This document shows, piece after piece, positions 47,445-57,353 of a DNA stretch of 64,000 bases. The stretch comes from Gordonia namibiensis NBRC 108229 (GTDB lineage Bacteria > Actinomycetota > Actinomycetes > Mycobacteriales > Mycobacteriaceae). The stretch covers positions 62,001 to 126,000 of the forward strand of contig NZ_BAHE01000019.1 in NCBI RefSeq assembly GCF_000298235.1. The letters are read 5' to 3'. The position numbers and the translations under genes were made by a program. The notes below the pieces were generated by a model, which had not been told where the DNA came from, made no database searches, and saw nothing but the letters and a program-made list of their open reading frames with translations. Within the stretch, counting starts at the first letter, position 1. Each line of letters starts with the position of its first letter.

Positions 47445-48077
47445 GTGGGTCAGTTGATTGCGGTAGAGGGGCTCGACGGCGCCGGCAAGAACACGTTGGT
47501 GACCGGCCTGGTCGAGCGCTGGACGGCGTCGGGTCTTCAGGTCGCGACGTTCACCTTCCCGCGCTACGGGCAGTCGGCGACCGCCGACATCGCCTCGGAG
47601 GCATTGCACGGTGCGCACGGCGACCTCCGGGACAGCGTGTACGCCATGGCACTTCTGTTCGCCCTCGACCGGGCCGGCGCGGCAGCGGACATCGCTGCGG
47701 CGACCGAGACCAGCGACATCGTCATCCTCGACCGCTACGTCGCGTCGAACGCCGCCTACAACGCCGGGCGGCTCGAACAGGACGCCGACGGCGAGGTCGT
47801 GCGATGGGTTGCCGACCTCGAGTTCGGGCGGTTCGGCATGCCCGTCCCCGACCGCCACGTCCTGCTCGGTGTTCCCGCCGAGGTGGCCATGCAGCGGGCC
47901 GAGAGCCGGGCCGCCGCCGACGCCAGCCGGGCACGCGACGCCTACGAACGCGACAGCGACCTCCAGCGCCGCGTCGACGCCGTCTACCGCCAACTCGCCG
48001 AGGCCCAATGGACGTCCCCGTGGCACCGATACGACGGCGAGGACGTCGCCGCACTGGCCGACCTCCTGACCCGCTGA
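47445..48077 (+). CDS. tmk: Thymidylate kinase
   Basis: The 210-residue protein phosphorylates dTMP. It has the P-loop (EGLDGAGKNTL) near residue 8, a DRYVASNAAYNAGRL motif near 98 and a lid region with RAAADASRARDAYERD near 155. The GTG at 47445 is favoured because it gives the family's length (the M. tuberculosis enzyme has about 214 residues) and follows a leaderless -10 hexamer; an in-frame ATG at 47379 adds 22 unrelated residues. It sits divergent from mtrA, whereas in M. tuberculosis the two genes are on one strand. Confidence 0.92.
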   Translation: MGQLIAVEGLDGAGKNTLVTGLVERWTASGLQVATFTFPRYGQSATADIASEALHGAHGDLRDSVYAMALLFALDRAGAAADIAAATETSDIVILDRYVASNAAYNAGRLEQDADGEVVRWVADLEFGRFGMPVPDRHVLLGVPAEVAMQRAESRAAADASRARDAYERDSDLQRRVDAVYRQLAEAQWTSPWHRYDGEDVAALADLLTR

Positions 48078-48206
48078 CGCCCGATCGGTCCGTGGGACCG
48101 CGAGTCCCCTGAGGGGGTCATTCGGACGCACGCCACCCCGGCGACCGGGCTCTGCCGTTGCCAACGCTCTTCGCTAGCCTGGATCAATGACTGGGGAGGG
48201 GGTCGA

Positions 48207-48971
48207 ATGACCTATCAGCCGCCACCACCCGGTGGCCCACCGCCACCGTTGGGGCCCGGTCGGCCCGGGTACCCCCAGGGGCCCGGCCCCGGTGGGCAGC
48301 AGCCGTTCCCAGGACAGTTCCCGCCCGCGTCGCAGCCGCGACCCGCCTACGGTCCGTACGGAGCCCCGCCGCCCCACGGCGTCCACGGACCCGGGCCGTA
48401 CGCACCGAGCGGCGGCTACGGAGGCCCTCCCGGCGGACCCTACGGTCCCCCGCCACCCAAGCGGAACACCGGCGCGATCATCGCCTGGATCACCGGCGGT
48501 GTCGCGGTCATCGTCTTGGCGGCCCTCGTCGTCACGCTGGTCGTGATGTCCTCCGGACCGGAGGAGTCCGCTGTCGCAAGCGGTTCGAGCACCTCGTCGA
48601 GTACCACCCCGGGCGGGTCGACGAGCCCCGACCCCGAATCCGCCGACTACGCAGCGCTTTCCCAGATCCGTGCGGCTCTGCAGAACTACGTGGCGGCACG
48701 CAACGCCCGCGACGTCGTACGTATGAAGGCCGCGGTCTGCAGCCAATCGCGGGAGCGCATCACCGGTCCACCGCCCACCGAGGACGGCCTGATCGTGCTC
48801 GACGGCTTCCTCGACACGGTCTTCGACGGCAACGTCGCCCAATCCGAGGTCGTGTCCCATCTCGAAAAGGGCAGCCGCCGAACCGAATCCGAGAAATCCA
48901 AGGAACGGTTCCTGAAGGAACGCGGCTCGTGGATCTATTGCCCTGACGCCGAACCCGACATCGGGGCCTGA
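48207..48971 (+). CDS. Pro/Gly-rich single-pass membrane protein
   Basis: The 254-residue protein has an N-terminal, presumably cytoplasmic, Pro/Gly-rich stretch of about 90 residues (PPPPGGPPPPLGPG). One transmembrane helix (AIIAWITGGVAVIVLAALVVT) near residue 96, a Ser/Thr linker and a small extracytoplasmic C-terminal domain (about residues 145-254) follow. That domain resembles the DUF4878/lumazine-binding-like domains of many actinobacterial lipoproteins, but the match is weak. GGGGAGGGGG lies just before the ATG. It converges with sahH over a large terminator. Confidence 0.7.
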   Translation: MTYQPPPPGGPPPPLGPGRPGYPQGPGPGGQQPFPGQFPPASQPRPAYGPYGAPPPHGVHGPGPYAPSGGYGGPPGGPYGPPPPKRNTGAIIAWITGGVAVIVLAALVVTLVVMSSGPEESAVASGSSTSSSTTPGGSTSPDPESADYAALSQIRAALQNYVAARNARDVVRMKAAVCSQSRERITGPPPTEDGLIVLDGFLDTVFDGNVAQSEVVSHLEKGSRRTESEKSKERFLKERGSWIYCPDAEPDIGA

Positions 48972-48982
48972 CCCCAAAACGC

Positions 48983-49056
48983 CGCAAACCCACCCTTTTT
49001 CGGCATTTCCACCCCCAGCGAGGGTGGTGGATCTGCCGAAAAAGGGTGGGTTTGCG
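48983..49056. terminator. Large bidirectional terminator
   Basis: Two perfectly complementary 23-base arms (48983-49005, starting CGCAAACCCACCC, and 49034-49056) enclose a 28-base loop that itself contains a CCACCC/GGGTGG pair. Each arm has a run of five A or T residues, giving a U-rich end in both directions. It separates the convergent Pro-rich membrane protein gene and sahH. Confidence 0.9.
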
Positions 49057-49069
49057 TGAGCGGGTTACC

Positions 49070-50545
<1,476 letters not shown>

Positions 50546-50665
50546 CTGATCCCCTTGTCGTTCGCTTCGTGCGCTGCGTGTGCAGCGATTGTGCGTTCGA
50601 TCCAGGCTATCGGACCACGCCCGCCGAGCCCATGGTCAGGTGCCGGGCCCTACTCCCGCCGCCGG

Positions 50666-50845
50666 TCAGGTGTCGCGGGTCGGGTGCGGCTGCGACGCCC
50701 GTTCCGTGTCGTCGCGGGCGAGGTCGGGGTCCTCGAGAAGCCCTTCGACCTCGGGGCGGCGGTTCAGGTAGATGACGCTCGCGACCAACCCTCCCCACAC
50801 GATTCCGATGGAGATGAGGAGCATGACGATGGCGATCCCACTCAT
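50666..50845 (-). CDS. metS: NSS transporter small subunit MetS-like
   Basis: The 59-residue protein has one transmembrane helix (GIAIVMLLISIGIVWGGLVASVI), an RRPE turn and an acidic tail. It matches the small subunit MetS of the methionine/alanine importer MetPS, which is needed for full transport activity. The ATG overlaps the last base of the metP stop codon (TGATG), so translation is coupled. Confidence 0.85.
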   Translation of the reverse strand: MSGIAIVMLLISIGIVWGGLVASVIYLNRRPEVEGLLEDPDLARDDTERASQPHPTRDT

Positions 50846-52422
50846 CAGACGGTCTCCTTGCTGGTCTTGGGGCCGGCGCCGCGAACACCTTCGGGAAGAG
50901 GTGGCCATGGCAGGAAGTCGGGGTTGTCGCGCCCCTTCCACGACGGCAGGGACAGGCCCACGGCAGCAACGACGAGCAGCGCGATGGTGCCCCAGCCGAA
51001 TACGGTGATGTACCAGGTCGGGTATCCCTCGTAGCCTTCGTCGATCACCGACCACACCTTCTGGACGAGCATGATCGTCAGGAAGATCGGTGCTACCACG
51101 CCGACGAGGGCCAGCCAGATCCTGCCCACCTTGAACGTCGACACCGCATTGAGATGGTGACGCAACATGTCGCCGCGGCGCAGCACCCAGATCATGATGA
51201 TGGTCATCAGGATGGCCGAGGAGACCACCCCGACGTTGTTGGCGAACATGTCGACGGTGTCGAGGGCGATGAGCCCCGAGGTGGTGGAGAACAGCCCGAG
51301 CGAGATGAGACCGCACACCACCGACACACCGACCGCCGCCTTGGTCCGCGAGAGTCCCCACTTCTCCTGGATGCCTGCGGAGACGCCGATCATCAGCGAG
51401 ATCAGCGAGGTGAAGCCGGCGACCACCAGCGAGCCGAAGAACAGTGCGCCGAAGAACGCCGCGCCGGGCATCTCCGAGATCACCGCCGGGAACGTCACGA
51501 ACGACAGGATCGGTCCGGTGAGGCCTTCCAGATCCGACACCGCGATCTGCTGCTGGTAGGCGAGGAAACCGAGGGCGGAGAACACGCCGATGCCGGCGAG
51601 GATCTCGAACGAGGAGTTGGCGAACGCCACGACGAGACCGGAACTGGTCATGTTGGCCTTACGCCGCTGGAACGAGGCGTAGGCGATCATGATGCCGAAC
51701 GCGATCGAGAGCGAGAAGAAGATCTGGCTGTACGCCGCGATCCATACGTCGAGGTCTTTCAGCGCCGCCCACTTCGGGGTGAACAGAGCGTTGAGGCCGT
51801 CGACGGCACCGGGCAGCGTGACCGCGCGGATCACCAGTCCGGCGAACCCGATGAACAGCAGCGGGATGAAAACGATGTTGACCTTCTCGATGCCGTTCGC
51901 GACACCGAGCAGCAGCACAGCGAGGACCGCGAGCCACACCACGATCAGGGGCAGCGCGACTCCGCCGACGATCGTCGTGGAGACACCCGGATCACCGACC
52001 TTCAGGTACTCGCCGGTGAAGAAGCCGGCCGGATCATCGCCCCAGCTCTGGTTGAAGGAGAAGAAGAAGTAGCTGAGCGCCCACGCGATGACCGCTGCGT
52101 AGTAGACGCCGATGACGAACAGCAGGCCGGTCTGGAACCAGCCGAGCGCCTCGACCGGTTTCTTGATCCGCCGGAACGACAGCGGCGCGGTCCCACGGAA
52201 GCGATGGCCGACCGCATAGTCGAGGAACAGTACCGGGATTCCCGCGGTCAGCAGCGCGACGAGGTACGGGATGAGGAAGGCCCCACCACCGCTCTCGTAG
52301 GCGACGCCGGGGAAGCGCCAGATGTTGCCGAGCCCCACCGCGGATCCGATCGCGGCGAAGATGAATCCGGAGTTCCGGGTGAAGGTCTCCCGGCCCTCTC
52401 CGGCGGCTTTCGCAGACGTCAC
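50845..52422 (-). CDS. metP: Sodium-dependent methionine/alanine transporter MetP-like
   Basis: The 525-residue protein belongs to the neurotransmitter:sodium symporter family, with the N-terminal signature GSAVGLGNIWRFPGVAYESGG near residue 32 and about 12 transmembrane helices. With the small subunit encoded next to it, it should take up methionine or other small neutral amino acids together with sodium. The position next to sahH, an enzyme of methionine recycling, is consistent but only suggestive. Confidence 0.9.
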   Translation of the reverse strand: MTSAKAAGEGRETFTRNSGFIFAAIGSAVGLGNIWRFPGVAYESGGGAFLIPYLVALLTAGIPVLFLDYAVGHRFRGTAPLSFRRIKKPVEALGWFQTGLLFVIGVYYAAVIAWALSYFFFSFNQSWGDDPAGFFTGEYLKVGDPGVSTTIVGGVALPLIVVWLAVLAVLLLGVANGIEKVNIVFIPLLFIGFAGLVIRAVTLPGAVDGLNALFTPKWAALKDLDVWIAAYSQIFFSLSIAFGIMIAYASFQRRKANMTSSGLVVAFANSSFEILAGIGVFSALGFLAYQQQIAVSDLEGLTGPILSFVTFPAVISEMPGAAFFGALFFGSLVVAGFTSLISLMIGVSAGIQEKWGLSRTKAAVGVSVVCGLISLGLFSTTSGLIALDTVDMFANNVGVVSSAILMTIIMIWVLRRGDMLRHHLNAVSTFKVGRIWLALVGVVAPIFLTIMLVQKVWSVIDEGYEGYPTWYITVFGWGTIALLVVAAVGLSLPSWKGRDNPDFLPWPPLPEGVRGAGPKTSKETV

Positions 52423-52575
52423 TGCTACCTCCTCATCGAGCGCTGAGTCCGCCGGGTACGGGCGCCACGGGGACTGTCAGGTGCGACGCTATCGCACTCA
52501 TCCCCTCGCCCGCGGAGGTTGTCGTCGGCCTGTCGAAACGCTCGCCGGCGGACACCGAGTCATCCGGACAGACGA

Positions 52576-52614
52576 CGACGGGGACCCCAGCGTGTGACCG
52601 CGGAGTCCCCGTCG
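52576..52614 (-). terminator. Terminator after the esx pair
   Basis: CGACGGGGAC (52576-52585) and GTCCCCGTCG (52605-52614) form a 10 bp stem 12 bp beyond the stop codon of the last esx gene. It should end transcription of the leftward ESX unit before metP. Confidence 0.65.
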
Positions 52615-52625
52615 AATCGACCCAC

Positions 52626-52922
52626 TCAAGCGAGCGAACGGAAGCCGCTCGCGATGGAGGAATCGGTGTCGGACATGGTGCGGCTGGCGTTGGTGACGCC
52701 GTTCTGCAGCGCCATGAGACGCTCGCGCGACTGCGCGAAGGCACGGTCGAAGTTCGCCTGCGCCTCGAGGTACGCGGCCTTCGCCTGCGCCGAATTCCAG
52801 TTGCCGTCGAGTGCGGCGACCTGGTTCTTCAGCTGCGTGTTCTGGTCGTCGAGCTGCTGGAAGGCGCGACCGAGCCCACTGCTCAGGTCGCCCAGTGCCG
52901 CGAAGTCGTAATTGATGGTCAT
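52626..52922 (-). CDS. WXG100-family protein (EsxA-like)
   Basis: The 98-residue helical-hairpin protein (two long helices around a central turn near residue 42) belongs to the ESAT-6/WXG100 family by size, pairing and context. The turn reads DGNWNSAQAK, so the classical Trp-x-Gly has Ser instead of Gly. It would be secreted as a heterodimer with the partner encoded 29 bp upstream. The ATG at 52922 gives MTINYDFAAL; a longer frame reaches back across the partner gene. Confidence 0.85.
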   Translation of the reverse strand: MTINYDFAALGDLSSGLGRAFQQLDDQNTQLKNQVAALDGNWNSAQAKAAYLEAQANFDRAFAQSRERLMALQNGVTNASRTMSDTDSSIASGFRSLA

Positions 52923-52951
52923 GAGAATGCCTTTCGAAGAGGGTGGGAAGG

Positions 52952-53266
52952 TCAGACGCCGAAGTGCCCGGCGGCAGCCGAGTCCTGGTCTTCGTAACCG
53001 GCGAAGCCGTTGGTCATCTGCGCCTTGATCTGATCGAGAAGCTGGTTGAGCGTGTTGGCTTCCTTGTTCCAGTCGGTGTGCGTGCCGTCGAACGCGGCAC
53101 CCGCCTTGCCCTGCCACGTCGGGGTGGTGTTCGCAGCGTGCTTCTGGATCACCCCGATCGTCTCCTTCATGTCCGCGACGATCCCGCCGACCGCCGCAGC
53201 GGTGGCCTGGCCCTCCGCGACATCGACCTTCACTCCGGCGCCGCCTGCTCCGGGCAGATTCAGCAT
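52952..53266 (-). CDS. WXG100-family protein (EsxB/CFP-10-like)
   Basis: The 104-residue protein has the canonical turn WQGKAG near residue 50 between two helices. Near the end a Tyr-x3-Asp pattern (YEDQD) resembles the YxxxD/E export signal of CFP-10-type partners. Together with the following gene it forms the Esx pair. A good ribosome-binding site (GGAGGAGAACTC) precedes the ATG. A 118 bp gap to the espG-like gene should hold the pair's own promoter. Confidence 0.88.
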   Translation of the reverse strand: MLNLPGAGGAGVKVDVAEGQATAAAVGGIVADMKETIGVIQKHAANTTPTWQGKAGAAFDGTHTDWNKEANTLNQLLDQIKAQMTNGFAGYEDQDSAAAGHFGV

Positions 53267-53384
53267 GAGTTCTCCTCCTGTGTAACGGCACCGTTTGGCG
53301 ATGCCCCCGTTGGTATCCGTGACACAGATACCGCTGACAGTTGTTTCCCACGGCGGTATGGACCGCGAGATCCCCCGACCCCGA

Positions 53385-54191
53385 TCATGTCGACCACGTC
53401 CCGTCCGGGAGGGTCTCGATCAGCAGGCGTACGGCCTGCGCGATCCGATGACCCGAACCCGGTGAGAGGGTGGTCCACACCCGACCGTCCGGAGACTTGC
53501 TGGGGCTCGACACGATCCGCCCCCTGGCGGTGTCGAAAACGGCCAGGGCCCCAGAAGATCGAGAGAATCGTCCGTCCTCGTTTGCCGAGGCGACGATCTC
53601 GGTGCGCACCCGGCAGGACGCGAATGCCGAGGAGATGACGACGGCATCGGACAGCGGTGCGCCGAGCGTGTACAACGCGTCGGTGATCTCGGTGGCCGAG
53701 CCGCTACGGCCGAGACCGTCGACCAGTTCGTCGGTGGGAACCGAGAACGACGTGAACTCGCACGGGGTGGCGTCGTCGAACCGGGAGCGCAGGAGGTCGG
53801 CCACGGCGTCGAGGTCGGCGATCTCGACGACGGCCAGATCGAGGCGATCACCCACACGCTCGGCCAGGACGTGCTCGTACCCACTGCGAGCCAGGCAGAT
53901 TCGTCGCACACCGGTCTCGGTGAAGCTACGCATCTCGATCTCGCGTTCGGGCCGCGACAGGGCGCGGAGCACGGTGGCCAGCCACGGGACGGGCTCGTCG
54001 TGGTCCACCAGGTCGAGGGCGGCGATGGCCGCATCGTTCTCCCGGTCGGACAGACGCTGGGCGGTCTCGTCCGCGGCGCCGACGGGCATGTCGAGGACCA
54101 CCGGCCAGGTCTGCACGCCAAAGCGGTCGCCGAGTCGCCGAAGCACGGCCGCGTCGAGCGCGACGGGGGCGTCGTGGGTTGTCCTCAACAT
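53385..54191 (-). CDS. ESX secretion-associated protein EspG
   Basis: The 268-residue protein has the length and pattern of EspG chaperones (DDATPCEFTSFSVPTDEL, then ITDALYTLGAPLSDAVVISSAF). EspG proteins bind PE-PPE dimers in the cytosol and keep the PPE tip unbound before export. The start overlaps the end of the PPE gene by 7 bp, which fits this function. The family is poorly conserved, so the call rests partly on position. Confidence 0.82.
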   Translation of the reverse strand: MLRTTHDAPVALDAAVLRRLGDRFGVQTWPVVLDMPVGAADETAQRLSDRENDAAIAALDLVDHDEPVPWLATVLRALSRPEREIEMRSFTETGVRRICLARSGYEHVLAERVGDRLDLAVVEIADLDAVADLLRSRFDDATPCEFTSFSVPTDELVDGLGRSGSATEITDALYTLGAPLSDAVVISSAFASCRVRTEIVASANEDGRFSRSSGALAVFDTARGRIVSSPSKSPDGRVWTTLSPGSGHRIAQAVRLLIETLPDGTWST

Positions 54192-55252
54192 GGGCGGTCC
54201 CCCGGGTTCCCGAGCAACAGCGTCTCCGACAGGTACCGCGGATCGACCTTCGGCGATTCGGCGTCCGACGCCGAGACGTAGTGGGCCGCAGGACGATCTG
54301 AGGTCTCGACGTCAGCCCAGGTCAACGGGGTGTCGAGACTGTCCGACGCCCGGGCCAGGCCGTCGTCGGTAGGCACCGCCTCGGATTCGACGGCGACACC
54401 GCGGATCGTGGCGCCACGATCGGCGGCCGCAGCCATCCCGGGTGCGACCGGTGGCGGCACACCGGGGCCCGGTGTGGGGGTCGAACTCGCTTGCGCTGCA
54501 ATCGGTGTGGCGGCCGACGATCCCGCACTCGCCACGACAGTCGGTGCGTACCGAAGCTTTTCGGCGGGCGGCGCATACACCCCGGGCATCCCACCCGTCA
54601 TCGGCGGCATCGCCGGAGTCATCGGAGGCGTGACCGCGGGTGGCGCGGCGGCACGGGCCGCGGCGGCCTCCTCCGACGCGAGCGCCTCTCCGGACACCAG
54701 GTCGGGGGCTCGACGGGAGGACGGCCACGGTTTACCCACGGGCTCCGTCGCGTTCTCGTACGTCTGCATGACGCGGGCGGCACGCATCCGCTGCTGGGCC
54801 ATCGCACGTTCGGCCTCGGCCGCGGCGCCCGCGATGATCGGGGCGACAGCTGTTGCGGTGGTGGCGATCTCGTGGAACTTCTCCACCACCTCGACCTCTG
54901 CGAGATTGGGCATGTTGAGACGCGCGACGGTGGTGGCCGCGGCCTGCGCCTCGGCACGGATGGCGTTCTCGGCCGCCTCGGCGGCGGTCTCGGCGAACCA
55001 CGGCGCGAGCTTCGTGAGCTTCTCGAACGCCGCACTGGTGTGGGCGGACTGCCAGTGCACGCCCAGCCGTCCGAGGACCGCCGCGTACTCGATCCCGGCT
55101 TCGCCGATCTCGGTCGCGAGCGCCGCCCACGCGGCTCCCGCTTCCGCCAGGGGCGCAGGACCCGGCCCGGCGCCGAGGTCGGCCGCCAGTTGTTCACTGG
55201 TACGTGAGTCCCAGTTGACGCCGGTGAAGCCGGCTCCGGTCGTGCTGGTCAT
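54185..55252 (-). CDS. PPE-family protein
   Basis: The 355-residue protein has an N-terminal helical domain of about 150 residues with NWDSRTSEQLAADLGAGPG. PPE-like repeats of small residues follow (ALATEIGEAGIEYAAVLGRLGVHWQSAHTS is the turn, with Trp at position 68). A Pro/Ala-rich linker and tail make up the rest. No exact Pro-Pro-Glu is at the N-terminus. GAGGGACC precedes the ATG. It is encoded next to the PE-like gene, as usual. Confidence 0.82.
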   Translation of the reverse strand: MTSTTGAGFTGVNWDSRTSEQLAADLGAGPGPAPLAEAGAAWAALATEIGEAGIEYAAVLGRLGVHWQSAHTSAAFEKLTKLAPWFAETAAEAAENAIRAEAQAAATTVARLNMPNLAEVEVVEKFHEIATTATAVAPIIAGAAAEAERAMAQQRMRAARVMQTYENATEPVGKPWPSSRRAPDLVSGEALASEEAAAARAAAPPAVTPPMTPAMPPMTGGMPGVYAPPAEKLRYAPTVVASAGSSAATPIAAQASSTPTPGPGVPPPVAPGMAAAADRGATIRGVAVESEAVPTDDGLARASDSLDTPLTWADVETSDRPAAHYVSASDAESPKVDPRYLSETLLLGNPGDRPC

Positions 55253-55297
55253 GGTCCCTCCCCTCTGCTGGACGACGAGTCTGATGCGGTATCCGAG

Positions 55298-55319
55298 CGC
55301 TGCCGCAGCTGCGGCAGCG
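55298..55319. promoter_or_regulatory. Perfect 22 bp palindrome between the PE and PPE genes
   Basis: CGCTGCCGCAG (55298-55308) and CTGCGGCAGCG (55309-55319) are exact reverse complements. As RNA it would fold into a 9 bp stem with a 4-base loop in the 81 bp between the PE stop and the PPE start. It may partly terminate transcription or stabilise the mRNA. Confidence 0.6.
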
Positions 55320-55333
55320 GCCGGTTCTGTGGC

Positions 55334-55645
55334 CTACACCTGGAGCTTGAAGGCCGCGGCCGCCTCGGCCTCGCCCTCGATGAAGCCGGCGGCCTGTGCC
55401 CGTAGCAGGGCAGCGATCTTGCGGAGCTCGAGAACACCTGTGGCCGAGTCCTTCTCGAAGTCCCGAGCCACCTTCGTGAAGCTGGCCGCGGTTGCGGTCG
55501 ACACCTCGTCGCGTCCCTGGGCGTCGACGGTGAGCTTCGGCCCCGCACCGGTGAGCGCCATCTCGAGGCGGTCCGCGATCTTGTCGAGATCGACTGCCGC
55601 CGACATCAGCTCGGCGGGTTCGACGCGGAGTTGCGCGTTGCTCAT
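55334..55645 (-). CDS. PE-family-like protein
   Basis: The 103-residue protein begins with MSNAQLRVEPAELMSAAVDL, where VEPAEL and the following Ala-rich helix resemble the start of PE domains. The rest forms a second helix (GVLELRKIAALLRAQAAGFI). It is predicted to dimerise with the PPE protein encoded downstream. The start overlaps the stop of the Gly-rich gene (ATGA), so it is co-translated. Confidence 0.75.
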   Translation of the reverse strand: MSNAQLRVEPAELMSAAVDLDKIADRLEMALTGAGPKLTVDAQGRDEVSTATAASFTKVARDFEKDSATGVLELRKIAALLRAQAAGFIEGEAEAAAAFKLQV

Positions 55646-56991
55646 GCTTCCTCGTTTCGTGTCAGACCGGGCACACCCAGCCGTAGTTCGATATCAGGAC
55701 CCGGATCGGCCTCGGCCGCCTCGTCGTGTCCGATGACCGCAGGCGCGACCTCGGGGTCGTCACCGACCACCGCACGCCCGTTGTCTTCGGTCACCAGGTA
55801 GTCGGGCACGCTGTGCTGGCCTTCGGAGGCGCCCGCCCCGCGGGCACCGGCGCCGGCTGCACCCATCGGGGCGCCGCCCATCGGCATCGCCGCGGGTGTG
55901 GTCGAGACACGCGGAGCCGCCGACGATCCCATGGCCGGCTCGCCGACGCCGAAACCGGTCGGCACGGTCGGTCGGGAGGCACTCAACGGCGTCATCATGC
56001 CGCCGATCCCGCCGACGCCGCCACCACCGCCGCCGCCTCCACCTCCGCCGCCGCCTCCGGCCCCCTTGGCCTTGGCGAGCGGGCTCCCGGCGGGGGCGAC
56101 GATCGCCGAATCCGGGTTGACGCTGAGCATCTTGCTGATCGGCTGCATGAGCGTGGACGGCAGTTCGGCGGCCGTGGACACCGCCGGGGAGACGACGTCG
56201 AGAACCGAGCTCGCCAGGGTGAACGGCGACTGCCCCGCACCCGCGGTCGGCGCGCCGGTGATCGCGACCGGCGCACCGTTGGCGGTCATCGCGGTAGTGG
56301 GGGCGAGCAATTCGGCCCGGGTCACGGCGACCGCCGCGGTGGCCAGTTCCAGCCCGGCCCCGGCGACGACGGCTGCGGTACTGAGACCGACCGCGATCGC
56401 CGGGCTCATGATGACCGGCACCAGAGCCGAGAGCTTGGCGACCGTCGCCGCGACGATGCCCTGGACCACGGCCAGCCCCTTGGCGACGATGGCGGTCGCT
56501 GTCTTGGTGTCGATCGAGATCCCGGACCCCTGCGCGGCCAGCGCGGTGCTGTTGGTACCGGCCTCGGCGGTTTTGGTGGCCGCTCCGGCCGCACCCTGAC
56601 CCGCCCACAGTTGATCGGCGAGCTTGAGTGCGCTCTGCCCCATCGTCATCGACGTCTCGAGCACCTTGGTGAGGCTGTCGAAGATGATCGTCGGGTCGAA
56701 GCCGGCGCCGCTCAGGTCACCGGTGCCGAAGCCACCCAGCAGGTCGGTGATCGGTTTGATGAACATGCTGAGGTCGGGCGGCTGTATCGGCGGCAAACCG
56801 GGCATCGGCGGCAACGGCGGAAGTACCGGCAGCGGCGGTAGCCCGAGGCCCCCGAGCACATCGGCGACCGTGCGATCGAGGATCGGCCCCAGCGGACTCG
56901 CGTCGATCATCTCCTGCACGGTCATATGACTGAGTGCAGGCACATCCGGGACGCCGGGCAACGGGCCTGGCATCGGAGGGATCGGGTTCAC
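55642..56991 (-). CDS. Gly/Ala/Pro-rich ESX-locus protein
   Basis: The 449-residue protein has a short Pro-rich start (NPIPPMPGPLPGVP), a long hydrophobic Ala-rich middle part with helix-like segments (MSPAIAVGLSTAAVVAGAGLELATAAVAVT), and a tail with 14 consecutive glycines near residue 318. It belongs to no family I recognise; its place between an EspC-like and a PE-like gene suggests a secreted or membrane-associated ESX substrate. The GTG start overlaps the previous stop (GTGA). The longer frame from 57318 reads through the previous gene and is rejected. Confidence 0.7.
   Translation of the reverse strand: MNPIPPMPGPLPGVPDVPALSHMTVQEMIDASPLGPILDRTVADVLGGLGLPPLPVLPPLPPMPGLPPIQPPDLSMFIKPITDLLGGFGTGDLSGAGFDPTIIFDSLTKVLETSMTMGQSALKLADQLWAGQGAAGAATKTAEAGTNSTALAAQGSGISIDTKTATAIVAKGLAVVQGIVAATVAKLSALVPVIMSPAIAVGLSTAAVVAGAGLELATAAVAVTRAELLAPTTAMTANGAPVAITGAPTAGAGQSPFTLASSVLDVVSPAVSTAAELPSTLMQPISKMLSVNPDSAIVAPAGSPLAKAKGAGGGGGGGGGGGGGGVGGIGGMMTPLSASRPTVPTGFGVGEPAMGSSAAPRVSTTPAAMPMGGAPMGAAGAGARGAGASEGQHSVPDYLVTEDNGRAVVGDDPEVAPAVIGHDEAAEADPGPDIELRLGVPGLTRNEEA
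56017..56058 (-). repeat. Run of 14 glycine codons in the Gly-rich gene
   Basis: Fourteen consecutive GGN codons encode an uninterrupted Gly tract. The mix of GGC, GGA and GGT codons is imperfect, so slippage by multiples of three could still change its length. Confidence 0.9.
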
Positions 56992-57296
56992 AGCACCGAA
57001 CGGATCGCCGCGGCGGTCGCGGCATCGGTGCCCTCGTATTCGGCGAGACCCGCGACGGTGGAGGCGGCGGTCGCGGCGTGTACCGCGGCGAGCTGCCCGA
57101 CGGACATCAGATGGTTGGCCTGCGCGAAGATGAACGACGCGAGGAACTCCTGCCCGATGAGGCCGAACACCGGGACCATCGCGGCCGTGTTGGCCGCGGC
57201 GTCGATCGACCCGGCCGTTCCGATGGCCGAGGCCATCGCCGCATTCGTCGCCGCGAAGCCTTCGAGCGCTTCGGATGTCACTTTCACGTTCGTCAT
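56988..57296 (-). CDS. EspC-like type VII secretion target protein
   Basis: The 102-residue protein consists of Ala-rich helices (VKVTSEALEGFAATNAAMASAI then SVGQLAAVHAATAASTVAG), with the length and pattern of the EspC/DUF2580 family of type VII secretion targets. These substrates pair with other helical proteins for export. The gene overlaps the Gly-rich gene start by 4 bp. Confidence 0.75.
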   Translation of the reverse strand: MTNVKVTSEALEGFAATNAAMASAIGTAGSIDAAANTAAMVPVFGLIGQEFLASFIFAQANHLMSVGQLAAVHAATAASTVAGLAEYEGTDAATAAAIRSVL

Positions 57297-57353
57297 CGCA
57301 ACCCCCTCGTGAGTGCAAGTCCTGTCGATCGACCGTCTGTTGGCCGGTTCACG

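Noticed and set aside
55726..56841. Plus-strand frame opposite the Gly-rich ESX gene
   Set aside because: Its His/Arg/Thr repeats are the complement of the Gly-rich codons; no independent evidence supports it.
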